Assembly (NCBI GenBank): GCA_012932295.1
Contig: JAAONU010000016.1
Location: forward strand, 30,751,290 to 30,815,289
Source of the DNA: Cyclina sinensis
Taxonomy: Eukaryota; Mollusca; Bivalvia; Venerida; Veneridae
DNA length: 64,000 bases
Reading direction: 5' to 3'
Position 1 is the first letter of the stretch. Each line of letters begins with the position of its first letter. A program made the position numbers and the translations under genes. This document shows, piece after piece, positions 38,380 to 50,700 of this stretch. The notes beneath the pieces were generated by a model. The model was not told the DNA's origin, ran no database searches, and was given only the letters and a program-made list of their open reading frames with translations.

Positions 38380-39540
38380 CTACTGATGTTTTTTATATAA
38401 TATAATCCCCCAGACGGTTTTGGAGATGTAGCTGGAACAAGATTTTAATATAGAAGTTATAGTAACAAGGCAGTCTGAAGAACAGCTAAATCCCCTTCCC
38501 CTGCAGGCATGAATATGTACTTCTCGACCTTTAACCAACCATGACATTGATGTTGTGCCTTGCATATTATAAGCACATAGTCTCATGATAGTAATTATTT
38601 GTGCCAAGTTATTTGAAATCTTCCATAAAGTCAAAAAGTTATGGAGAACATTTAATAAGCTTGACCTTGGGGGTAGCAACCTGGAAGTTGGGTTGTTCTG
38701 CACATCGTGTCATAGTGGTGATCATTTATGCAAAGTAATTAAAAAACTTTTCGTAAGCCAAGTTAGTAAGTTAAAGAGCAGACGTGAAATGTGGATATTT
38801 GACCTTTAACTGTGACCTTGACCTTGTGAGTAGCAACCCAATTATTGCGCTCTGCACATTCTCTCATAATGGTAATCACTTGTGCCAAGTTATTTCAAAA
38901 ATGTTTCAGCAGTTTAAAAAATATGGAGCGGACACGAAATGTAGACTTTTAACACTTCACTTTTATGTGTGACCTTGACCTTGGGGGTAACAACCCAATT
39001 ATTGTGCTCTGCACATTGCCTCATAATGGCGATCACTTGTGCCAAGTTATTTTTTAAAATAAAACAGCGGTTTAAAAGTTATGGAGTGGAAACGAAATGA
39101 AGACTTTTTAACACATGACCTTTATGTGTGACCTTGTCCTTGTGTGTAGCAATCCAATAATTGCGCCCTGCACATCGTCTCATAATGGCGATCCCTTGTG
39201 CCAAGTTATTTCAAAAATTGTTGGGCAGTTTAAAAGTTATGGAGCAGACACGAAAGTGTTACGGACGGACAGACAGACGGACAGATGTTGGGTTCTGCAC
39301 ATTGTGTCATAGTGGAGATCACTTTTGCAAAGTAATTAAAAAACTTTTCATAAGCCAAGTTATTTCAAAAACTTTTCAGCAGTTTAAAAGTTATGGAGCG
39401 GAAACAAAAGTGTTACAGACGGACAGACGGACGGACGGAGGGACGGACGGAAGGATGTACGGACTGACAGACGGACGCCATTCCTATTATCCCCTCCCCG
39501 CTTTGTGGAAGGGGATTAAAAATGACTAAGGGCCTAAAAA
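38380..39540 (+). mobile_element. Pearl-like element: about 158-bp core repeats plus ACGG microsatellite
   Basis: About four tandem units of about 158 bp, recognisable by TGACCTTGACCTTG at 38812, 38970 and 39129 and by CTTGTGCCAAGTTATTT. They end in GGACGGACGGACGG tracts (39268-39290, 39418-39475) and a terminal hairpin (CCCCTCCCC ... GGAAGGGG, 39490-39515). Core repeats followed by an ACGG-type microsatellite is the described layout of bivalve pearl elements. Short open frames inside are by-products. Confidence 0.75.
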
Positions 39541-40960
39541 ACAGCCAAAAATAATCCGACCAGAAACTCCTGACGATATGCACAGCTAGGTTTGGTGACA
39601 TTAGGAATTGAAATTAGTTTCAATTTGCAGCTGACTACTAACATTGATCACATGCGTCGCCTAATGATAGCCAATTAAGCAGTTGTACTGAGAGGTGATT
39701 AGACAGTTTGTTGGCTAAAACGCTTTTTATATTCAAAGGCCATAACTCAGCCTAAAACCATTCAACTGAAAAACCCGTTTAATATGCACAAGTACTTGAG
39801 GTACTGACAATCCTATAACATTTCATTCAAATTGCTTTAGTAGTATAAGAGAAGTAGTCCAGACAAACATTAAAAATAAAAATCATTAAAGGGCCTTTAC
39901 TCTGACAAAAATCATTAAACTGGAAAATACCGACGTTATGCACAACTAGACTTGGTACTGATCATTCCTGTAAAGTTTGGATGAAATTGCACCAGTAGTT
40001 TCTGAGGAGTAGTCCGGAAAGTTTTTGTGAAGGACGGACGGACGGACTGACGGACAGACAGACGATTGAGAAGTGATCCCTATATGTCACGGCTACTTTG
40101 TAGCATGTCACAGCTTATGTGAAGCAAGCGACACAAAAATCATTAACGGGCCAAACGCCATATTTTTTCAAGGGCCATAACCCAGCCAAAAACCATTCGT
40201 TAGACATGCGCAAGTACTTGAGGTATTGATTAATCCTGTAACATTTCATTAAAATTGCTTTACTAATATAAGAGAAGTAGTCCGGACAAACTTTAAGAAT
40301 AAAAATCATTAAAGGGCCATAACTCTGACAAAAATCAATGAACTGGAAAATGCCAATGACATACACAACTAGACTTAATACTTATCATTTCTGTAAAGTT
40401 TGGATGTATTGGAGCAGCAGTTTCTGAGAAGTGGTCCGGACAAGTTTTGCGACGAACGGACATACGGACAGGCAGGCGACACAAAAATGACTCAGTGCCC
40501 TTAACTCTGCCAAAAATAATCTGAGCAGAAACTTCTGACGATATGCACAACTAGGCTTGGTGACAAACGTTCCTGTGAAGTTTCAATGAAATCCCCAAGC
40601 AGCTTTGGAATTGAAGTGTGGAGTAGATTTTAATATAGAAGTTATAGTAAAAAATGAGTAAGTGCCCATGACTCTGCCAAAAAATAACCCGAACAGAAAC
40701 GCCTGACGATATGCACAACAAGACTTTGTGACAAGCATTCCTGTGAAGATTCAATGAAATCCTCCAAGCGGTTTTGGAGACGAAGTGTGGACAAGACTTT
40801 AATATAGAAGTTAGAGTAAAAAGTGACTAAGTGCCCAAAAATAAATCTCCTGACGATATGCACAACCAGGCTCGGAGACAAACACTCCTGTGAAGTTTCA
40901 ATGAAATCCCTCAAGCGGTTTCGGAGATGAAGCGAGGACAAGATTTTTACCGGAAAAAGA
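39541..40960. repeat. Cluster of related core-repeat units with ACGG tracts
   Basis: Two direct units of about 300 bp (39737-40035 and 40158-40470, offset about 421) share GGGCCATAACTC and AGAAGTAGTCCGGACAAAC phrases and end in GGACGG-type tracts (40032-40060, 40455-40475). A second family of about 130-bp units (about 40490, 40660, 40840) shares GACGATATGCACAAC and TTTCAATGAAATCC. The layout is like pearl elements. Confidence 0.65.
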
Positions 40961-41653
40961 ATAAATAAGATATATATTCACGTCACTCATATCAAAAGTG
41001 CAAGATATTGCTTAAAACTGAGTAAAGATCGATTTCGTTTGAATCTTTTAACATGAAAATTGCTTCATTGTTTGTTCTTTTTGTCATTTAGGTCTAGACG
41101 GAAGATTTGCAATCTAAATGAAAATTAATGCCAATTTGGTATCAAACTGTGACTGAGCGCTACCACAATCTGCATTGCCATTAACTTCAAAGTAGGAATT
41201 TCATTCATGACTGTGTCTTGCACGGATAAATTTATTTATTTGCTAAATGGCATAACATACAACACAAATATTGATAAAAGAAACACCAAATAACGAATAG
41301 AGTAAAATGAAAAGAATCAAAAGATCTTTTTTTACTTTGAAAAAATACCTATGTGCAAATCATCTGTTACTGTCTTTACAGAAGAAAATCTAAATGATCG
41401 ACACATCTGGCTGTCAGATCTGCGCACTAATGTAACGAATATTCACTTGTAACTCTCGCACCAACTAGATCTGAAAACGACAGTCATTTTAGTGTAAATT
41501 CATTACCAAAAACAGTACTACTCGCAGTTAATTATTTTAATTTAGAGTGTAAAAACATTTTTTTTGTCTTTGAACAAAGTTTAACACGAAGTCACCTCAA
41601 GTTGTCTAAATTATTTATTTATGCTTTTACCTTTCTTTTACACCGTCTTTTAA

Positions 41654-42084
41654 AGAGGCTGTACTCCAGATTTGACATAAAAAATTTTTTTTCATAAATT
41701 ATATATTTAGATGCTGTGAGATTATAACAACATAATATTTTACTTCACAACTGATTATAAAAGTCAAAATAGAATAAAAAAAATATTTTTGCTCCAGCCT
41801 GATTTGAACTCTTGACCCTCATGTTAACAAAATAATTCCAACGCTTTTACTGTCATCACCATCGCCACATGCGATATTACAGATATTTACTGTAAATCTT
41901 ATACGATATAGTTATACCGTCGCGTTACGGTATAGCACTTTGAAAGGGGGAAAAAAATCAATTTATAATGTGATTATCTGACTTATTTTTTGTCAGTAAG
42001 TTATTTTTAAGCATTAGTCATAAATATTACAAGAAATCTATATTACAAGAAAACTTTTTTTTTGTCACCTGGAGCACAGCCCCT
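41654..42084. mobile_element. TTAA-flanked MITE (piggyBac-like)
   Basis: A 431-bp element with inverted ends AGAGGCTGTACTCCAG and CTGGAGCACAGCCCCT (14 of 16 match when inverted), flanked on both sides by TTAA (41650-41653 and 42085-42088). TTAA duplication is typical of piggyBac-type transposons. The interior contains a minus-strand tRNA-like B box (GAGTTCAAATC) at about 41813. No transposase is present. Confidence 0.72.
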
Positions 42085-42832
42085 TTAATGCTATAACAAC
42101 AACATCAATCATTTATTTTCACCAGGTTACAATTTTGTAACAATATGGTTAATGTTAACAAATATTTTGCTGTATACTAGGGTAATCAGATCTTATTTTT
42201 TTTAAAGTGAAGAGACATAAAAACTATGTAGTCCACTTTGTTTACCAGTTTCGTATGTGTTTATTCCGTATACCATGTTACGTATACCGTGGGGGCAGTG
42301 AATTAAGACTGTCAAAAAAGATAAATTAAAACAAAAAACAAGTATTTTCTTTCTTTCAGAGATAAAAAATATAGGCTAACTATATGTAATCGATTGAAAA
42401 ATAAAGTAGGTAATGAGACATTATTCTACCTGCAAAACATTGTAAACTTTCCATACTATGTTGACCTTAAGTAATAATGAAAGTCCGTGCAAAACGTGCA
42501 ATTATCTCTAAAGTACAGACTTTATATAGGTAATATCCCCTTATTTGTAAATATTTAATTCATATACACATCTCGCCAGTACTGTACCGCCAATTGCCAG
42601 GGGATTTGTCATAGATTATAAAGCAGTTAAGTGGCGTTTATTGTAAATGAGAATATTATGTTTCTAACAATTGGAATGTAAGATCACTGTAAAATCATTA
42701 TGCTACTTTTAATGATATATATTAACAGAAACATTTAACATCTTTTACAAATACTGAAATATTATTTCTCTCATCCAATAACATAAGCTGATGGTTAAAT
42801 ACTACATTTTTCTTGGTCTAGACGAATAAAGC

Positions 42833-42992
42833 TAATTAAAATAATTGTTATTCTGCGTTCAGGGTATGAAATAATTAATTCTTTTGCCAGGCTATGTTAT
42901 AGAAGCATATATTAATTAAAATAATTGTTATTCTGCGCTCAGGGTATGAAATAATTAATTCTTTTGCCAGGCTATGTTATAGAAGCATATAT
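42833..42992. repeat. Nearly identical 80-bp tandem duplication
   Basis: Copies 42833-42912 and 42913-42992 differ at one visible base (TGCGTTC versus TGCGCTC). The high identity suggests a recent event. Confidence 0.92.
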
Positions 42993-44929
42993 TAAAGATA
43001 AAACATATTTACCTCATCTAAATAATCATAATGTAATGATTAAAAATGGTTTAATGTCATAAAATAAAAAATATCGTTTTGATTAAAAAAAATGTGTTTT
43101 TGATGATTGGCTGTTTCCGTCACGACATCGATAATTTCCGCCGCTATTTTTGGCTATGACGTAGATTTATCTCTTCCGTTCGAGGCAGTAATGCAGAATT
43201 ACAATGCTCAAACGTATCCGTTTTCAAATTCAAAAATTACAATAAACCACACCTGCAAGAAACAATAAAAGCACACATAAAAATTAACATGCACGAAGTG
43301 TAACTTTCGAAAAATAATGCGGCTACTACTCAAATGTTATTAGTTAATTCAACTTTTGAGCCTGTAGAATTGGGTAAAAGTTTTACCTTAGCAGTGGATG
43401 TGGTGAATAAACATTCCCTTTTTTTAAAATGTCAATGATGCAATATCTTCTCAACATTTTACATGCTGTGATACACTTCCACACGTGCTCCTAGATAATT
43501 ACGTCTTGAACAATACTTTTGTCATGCAGTAGTTAAAATGACCTAATAGTTTCACTGGATTGAAAGTTCATACGATTTTCACAATGGAATATTGTTTGGA
43601 GAATAAAAATATGACAAGCTGATTTTAAATGTACATCCAACAAATGTCAAAGATTCACAAATCACGCATCATACTATGGGATTTATGCAAACTAACCTAT
43701 TCACAAGACCCCTTGCATATTCTGCACAGCTGTCAAAACAAAGCAATTAACGACTTTTTATAATCCAAATATTGTTAAAATTAAGACAATTAGCAAACAT
43801 TTTATGGTGAGTGATTTTACATATTGATTGATTTACTTTTGATGTAATACTCTTGTGAAAACATACAAAACAGTTGCTTCCAATCAGCATGCCTTATTCC
43901 CTGCTTCCATGCAGTTAAATACTAAATTTAATTTTACATTTATGATGAAAATAAGAAATATTCGAACAGAAAATGTGTTGTGGAACAAAAACATTTTTTA
44001 ATCAAAAATCTGTTCGGACCGGTTGCTAGGAAAAATATATAAATATTTTCACTGATGTATCTTTTAATACTGTGAACCTAAAAACTGAAATATATGAATT
44101 TCGCTTATGCTCTAAATCATTATATTGACCTCCAAATTCCATCATAATTTCAAACAAATTGATCCAAATATTCCATCAATGTATATTTAGAATATAAGTT
44201 TCAAATGTTTAAATTTTATTTTTCTGTTTTCGGTCTTCACTTACTACCTAACATCATTATTTAAAAGTTTTGTAAAGAGTCCATTTAGCTGTGTCAAGTA
44301 GCAAGGGATAAATGTACGTCACTTTCACGCGCGACAGGTAAGCGACTTAGTGCATGCTATATGTATATCAATTTACATCATTTTAAGATGAAAATTAAGT
44401 GCGGAATTTTGTAAAACTGTCTTAGATATATCTTTCTCTCTCATATGAATATTTCGAGGTCCAATGACCTTTAAAAGCTGTTTCTTGCTATTTTTTCTCC
44501 ATTGAAAAATACCAAATACGGTTTCATATATAATTTAGTTGGCTAGCAATCTGAACAACTGGTCAATAAAACCAATCTGCAAATATGACAGTTGTACGTT
44601 CGACACTTTTCTCCTCATATCCAACTTATCACGTAATCAAACGAATGTTACTGAAATGTTTGCCCTTTTGCTTGAGAAACGTAGACAGTGTTGATATCGG
44701 TATTCAGGAGATTGACCATATAACAAGAACTGATATTTCCGTCCTTATTCTGATTCACTATATTAAACTTGTTTGTGCCTCTTTACATACTTCAATTGGG
44801 ATGTATTATCTAGAGAATACAATTTGGCCACATCAAGCAGTAGTAAGAATGATATGTTGTTTAACGGAAAACTTATTTACGGCAATCAGTCGAAGAAACT
44901 GACAAAACTGACATGTCTACCGGCGTGTT

Positions 44930-45145
44930 CTACGTTTGTTATAATTGCTGGAAGTAATTCAATCATTTTTTGCAAGGCAACTCCTAGACTCAAACAACAC
45001 TTTTTTGCCTTTGGTGGTGTTTTCTTCCTGGTCCAATTTTTGGAAGGAGCGGCTCTAAATTCGCTACAGGCGACACAACTTTTTGGACGGACGGACGGAC
45101 AAGGGCAAATCTAAATGCCCCAGAGTCGGGGCATAAAAAATGAGA
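44930..45145 (+). repeat. Repeat end with GGAC tract and terminal hairpin
   Basis: A GGACGGACGGACGGAC tract at about 45085-45102 is followed by a perfect 6-bp stem hairpin (TGCCCC agagtc GGGGCA, 45116-45133). It resembles the 3' ends of the pearl-like elements at 39.5 and 46.9 kb and is probably a related non-autonomous element. Confidence 0.5.
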
Positions 45146-45274
45146 GAGGTTACCTGTGAAATAAAATATCAATAGCAAAGAGGTAACCCGTGTCGCTGTA
45201 AAACCGAAAGTAGGGCGTTTTTATGAATCTTACGTATATTTCAGACTATTTATTGCCTTTTGTTTGGAAATAAT

Positions 45275-46188
45275 TAGGGATGCAAACGGTAACTTTTTCA
45301 TTTACCGGTTAACCTGACGCTGTTACCGGTAAATTTACCGGTTAACCGATAACCAATGAAAATAATTTCGTGCCGACTAGTCACTGTTGATGATATGTAC
45401 ATTTTTAAAGCGAAACCGGAAGTTGATGGGATAGTGTTTACTATGCGGATCCTGCGGGCCGAAAGAGTATTGTGATCGCTTATTAGATACATACGTGTTC
45501 CCCTCGTAATTTCTTACTGCTTTAATTTCATTTAATAAATGTATGCGATCGTTGTCGGTAATATTAACGTTTTTAATCCGTTTTTGTTTTAATGTTTCAT
45601 TCTTATAATGAAATGTATTGCATTAGATCTACCTACATAAAATATATAAATAAAAAAAAAACACATCAAAAAATCTGTTATTTAATTACACATTCAAGTC
45701 TTACTATCGAAAAACAAATTATTAAGACATTACATAAATTGCAACTGCTTCGAAAAACAAACTTGATTTGACGTGTTCATTGTTAAGAAATCATCAATGG
45801 CGATTTTCCTTTAGTCTCAATTTTACTTTTTAGCGAGTAGGAAACAAACAATAGTGTCAATTAAACTCTTAATTGGCAGCTGCAAATAGGAGACATATTG
45901 TTTATATAATTGTTAATCATAACAATGGCAAAAGTGACAATTACCAAATAAACGAGAGGAATCTTGTGTATAAGCGTGACACTTGTATTGATGTACGCGC
46001 ATCTGGGGTTTATCACCATGACGATCGATAAATACCGTTGTCAGCGCGGCGCGCTTGTTTGGTAGTTTTTAATTTTAAAGTTTATATTTTTAACTCTTTT
46101 TTTCGGTTAACCTCACCGAAAAATTGTTACCGGTTAACCGATTATTCGGTAGGTTAACCGGTTAACCGGTTAACCTATTGCATCCCTA
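45275..46188. mobile_element. Non-autonomous hAT-type element with 8-bp TSD
   Basis: A 914-bp element with terminal inverted repeats TAGGGATGCAA / TTGCATCCCTA, flanked by a perfect 8-bp duplication GAAATAAT (45267-45274 and 46189-46196). Both subterminal regions carry clustered AACCGGTTAACC-type motifs, as hAT transposase-binding regions often do. No transposase frame is present. Superfamily assignment follows from the 8-bp duplication and terminal sequence. Confidence 0.88.
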
Positions 46189-46849
46189 GAAATAATATAT
46201 AAATGAATAGATGTAATATGTATGGTGTGTACATAATCAAACCACTGGTTCATATAAGCCAAGAGAACATGTCAAGGCGCTGGTCAAGACAAGACATCTC
46301 GATTTGTGTCGCTTATTTTGGAGTTACAGTAATTGAAAACCAGACACATAACAAACAGAGACACAGCTAAAACATTCTAATGTTCCGTGGTAAACTTCGT
46401 TTGCAGATGACATACCTTCTTTCGTAAGTAGAGTGTATATTTTCCTGACTCTGGTCCATCGCCGCCCTATTTTCAGCAAAGAATGACCCGTGCATGAGCG
46501 AAGAGGATACCGTTTTAGTAAATTTCGCAAAGAGGGTACCGATATGGATATGCACCGTGCTTTATGTGGTAAGCATTCACCGGAATTTCAACAAAAGCAA
46601 TCTTATAATTACATGCATTGTGGTCGTGCAATCATTTTAGTGTAACACTTTATACGTAAACTGTAATATAGCCATACAAATCAAAATGACATAAGTAACA
46701 TCCATAGTAATATCTTTCAGGTGATATAGATATTGCATCCTTATTTCTGCAATTTGAAATAAATTCACCAAATCAAAATGTATGCTACAACTGAATGTGG
46801 CAACAAAGTTGTAGTTCGTTCAAATGTAACAATACTACACTTCCTTCTT

Positions 46850-47720
46850 TGTTAATCCCCTTTCGCAAAGTGGGAAGGGGATTTTAGGAATAGCCTCCGT
46901 CTGTCAGTCCGTCCGTCCGTCCGTCTGTCCGTCCGTCCCTAATACTTTCGTGTCCACTCCATAACTTTTAAACTGCTGAAATTTTTTTGAAAAAACTTGG
47001 CACAAGTGATGACAACTATAAGATGATGTGCAGAGCGCAATTATTGGGTTGCTCTCCCGAAGGTCAAGGTCACACTTAAAGGTCAAGTGTTAAAAAGTCT
47101 ACATTTCGTGTCCGCCCCATAACTTTTAAACCGCTGAAAATGTTTTGAAATAACTTGGCACAAGTGATCACCATTATGAGACGACGTGCAGAGCACAATC
47201 AATGGGTTGGTACCCCCAAGGTCAAGGTCACACTTAAATGTCAATTGTTAAAAGTCTACATTTCTTGTCCGCTCAATAACTTTTAAACCGCTAAAATTTT
47301 TTTGAAATAACTTGGCAAGAGTGATCACCATTATTAGATGATGTGCAGAGCGCAATAACTGGGTTGCTACACACAAGGTCAAGGTCACAGTCAAAGGTCA
47401 AATATTCACATTTCACGTCTGAACTTACTAACTTGGCTTACGAAAAGTTTTTTAATTATTTTGCACAAATGATCACCACTATGACACGATGTGCAGAACC
47501 CAACATCCAGGATGCTACCCCCAAGATCAAGGTTAAATGTTCTCCATAACTTTTTGACTTTATGGAAGATTTTAAATAACTTGGCACAAATTATTACCAT
47601 CATGAGACTATGTGCTTATAATATGCATGGCACAACATCAAGGTCATGGTTGGTTAAAGGGCAAGAAGTACACATTCATGTCCGCTGCGGAAGGGGATTT
47701 AGCTGTCCTTCAGACTGCCT
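46850..47720 (-). mobile_element. Pearl-like element, opposite orientation
   Basis: Reverse-oriented relative of 38380-39540. A terminal hairpin (AATCCCCTTTCGCAAAG ... GGAAGGGGATT, about 46855) and a CCGTCCGTCCGTCC tract (46905-46940) come first. Tandem units with AAGGTCAAGGTCACA at 47062, 47218 and 47379 follow. With the forward copy it forms an inverted pair around about 7.3 kb. Confidence 0.72.
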
Positions 47721-50700
47721 TGTTGATCTAATTTTACACACACACACACAAAAATATTGTTAAAAGTTATAATAACACACATAAACAAAAATTTAACATC
47801 ATCGCCAATTCATGTAAATATTCCAACCAATGTACATACAACTTGTTTAAAAGAAAATTTACTGTTTATTTCCACTTATAACTTGATTATGTTCCTAGAT
47901 GTCATCGGATACAAGAAAAAACAACTTCCGTTTTATGTTACCTCCCCATTGCTCGGATTTAGTCGGAAGATGCTAATTGGCATACATAGGTTAATTTTAG
48001 AAACAACATTTCATTTACAGGACGTGATAAATTTAGCCGAAAAGTAACCCATTGTAATCTTTACAGCTTCTCTCAGTATTGTAAAGGTTTTTGCGACCAT
48101 GCTTCCTAATACGTTTTCGTCTATCTATCTTTTTGAATTAATTAAAGTTTTTGTATTTAAAATTGATCACTTGAAAATTACGACTCGTTTTACGGAAACT
48201 GGCCAAGTGCGTTTGACATTTCCGAAGCAATTTAAGACCGGCGGCTCATTAAGTATTTTTTATTTCAATCCTGATGTATCCAAAGCACATCTTGCTATCT
48301 AGGAAAAATAACCATGCAGATAGGGTATTGATAATCATTTTAAGGATTTAGTTTATTTTTATGACGATTATGGCCAGTATTATAAATTTAAATAGCTGTA
48401 TTGTCCATTTATTTATCGCCTTGGAACTTTTCATTCTCATACTTAGAGCCGATTTCAGTTATTTCATTAATTATTTTCGAATAAAATGTACATTTTATTT
48501 TTAAATCATATATTTGTTTTAAATTGTATATTACATATACGCTTCACACTGAAATATTACTAGTTACTACACTATGGGGTCCTTAAAAATACATTTATAT
48601 AGATTACAGTCAAAATAATGTTAACCGACTTAAAGAGTTGTTAGCATCAGAGAATGATAGCATCATAAACATGATAAGTACAATGGAGCCATTATTCTTT
48701 GGCCGTTATCTGTATATATGTATTCGTCTTTTCAGGCAATTTATCATTTTTATAATAAACTATTAAAACAAGTTTGTTTCCTCAAGTAGGGTAGATACTA
48801 GAGAGTGGTCCTTTTGGTTGTCTCTTATGTCAAAACTTGCCAGATCCTGAAAGCATGCTAGAAAGCAAAGACGAGGCCTTCTTTAATAATGTTTTTATCC
48901 TAATTTTTGAAAACAGGGTAATTAAGTCTACATTTGAAAAAAGATTTCTTCTAAATTGCATAATGATTAAATATATGTTCACTACTGTTTCAAGTATACG
49001 TTGTGTTACATGTTACATGATTATAATATTTCAACTTTAGCCTCAATAGGGCTGTGAGACGTGAGCAAAATAAAATAATCACGTACCACTTTAGATCAGT
49101 GTTCAATAAGTTTTTACGGTGTGGCTGCATTAAAATCGATTTAAATCTACATTTGTAACGAATGAAATTGTTAGAAACAAAATCTTCAGCTGAAGAGGGA
49201 AGTTTGCCATTGGAAAAAAGTATTGATTTCTTTTGAAATTTTAGGGCTCAATTCGTCGTTTTTTGTAAAATTGCCTTTGAAAATAAATTATAAATGCAAT
49301 AATGATAAGTTAAACATCAACACAGCCTTTAATTAAATATCAAAATGTTTTAACAATAAAAAAATTACTAAATGGAATAAATATATAATGAATATGAATA
49401 AAATTAATTTATTTTGCTGACACATTAAACATTAAACTCAACATTTTTTGGGAAGATATTTCTTGTTTTTTTCCCTCATAAACATGAATTGATTCGAGAT
49501 AGTTTAGAACAATTCTTGCCTAAAGATTAACTTTCTATTTACAATTTGTGCTAAACGAAAAACAATTGTTTGAATTATTCCACCAAAGGCTTCTCTTAAT
49601 TACATTTTATTATTCCGATATTTTCAAATTGACAGTATAGAAATAAAACAACTATAAATGTGGCTGCAAAATATATTAATAATTGGTAACTTAACGACAT
49701 TTCTATGTTACTGACAAATTATTAACATTACATTGTAAAAACCAAAAGAATCTTTGATTCAAAACAGCAAAATCATTAATAAACCATCTTTCTAAGACAG
49801 AATTTGCGCTTAGAGCACTGTTATTTCTAACGAATTTGTGTAAATGTTTTCTTTTATTATATTTTTTTATTGTACCATTTGCCAAGCGAGACATTAGAAA
49901 TAAAAGGACGATAAAACTAGCTGCAAAATATTTTTATGATTTTCAAAGTTATAATTGCAACTAGAGAAACCACAAAAAACTTCAATTCCAAACACCAAAC
50001 AGATAGAACACTAGAAAAAAACCACCCATAAAAAATCCATTTGGTTATCATGTTAAATAGTATGAAACGATTTTTTTTCACTAATTTTCGACAGATTGCT
50101 ACACAGATAAACAATTCACATATCTTTCGCAAGAGCTGATTTATATATGTAAGGCAAGTTAAAAAACATAATGCATTTGAGTTTACTTTAACAGATACAA
50201 CCATATTTGGACTACTCAATAAAAAGCTCAGTTGAAAGAATATTTCAATTTGTCGGATGAAACCAAAAGAATGATACCAACAAGGCATACGAAGATCTTA
50301 TCTGAGGTACATGACGACAAAAACATATCAGCACTCCATCAGTCATCTCCTGTGAAGGAAATTGCACACGTATACTGATGACCAGAAGAAATATTGTTCA
50401 GTTTATCCTTAGTTGGATGATGAATTTAGGATAATTTGCAGACGACATGCGGTATGAATTTGCCTCAAAGTGGTCGCCATGTTTTCCCATAAATTAAAAA
50501 TCTAATTGCCTAGAGAAAAGATGTTGCCTCTTCTTGGTTATGGCATGAAAAATGGTTGATTGATACTCGTATATTGTCAGTAGATGTGTACTTATACATT
50601 TCGCATCTTGGTCAGTCAAGTCAACCTCACTTGCTTAGAATAGTTTTCTAGGTTAAGTTCTAATGTTCATTTTCTTTTGCACATCGATGGCTCAGATTTA

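Noticed and set aside
38585..39601. Several open frames of 60-120 codons on both strands
   Set aside because: All lie in pearl-like tandem repeats and the ACGG tract; no domain and no splice context.
44585..45114. Overlapping plus-strand frames of 105 and 113 codons
   Set aside because: No recognisable domain, biased composition, and the second runs into a GGAC repeat tract.
49917..50288. Minus-strand 123-codon hydrophobic frame
   Set aside because: Phe/Leu/Ile-rich translation expected from AT-rich DNA; no start context, splice sites or family resemblance.
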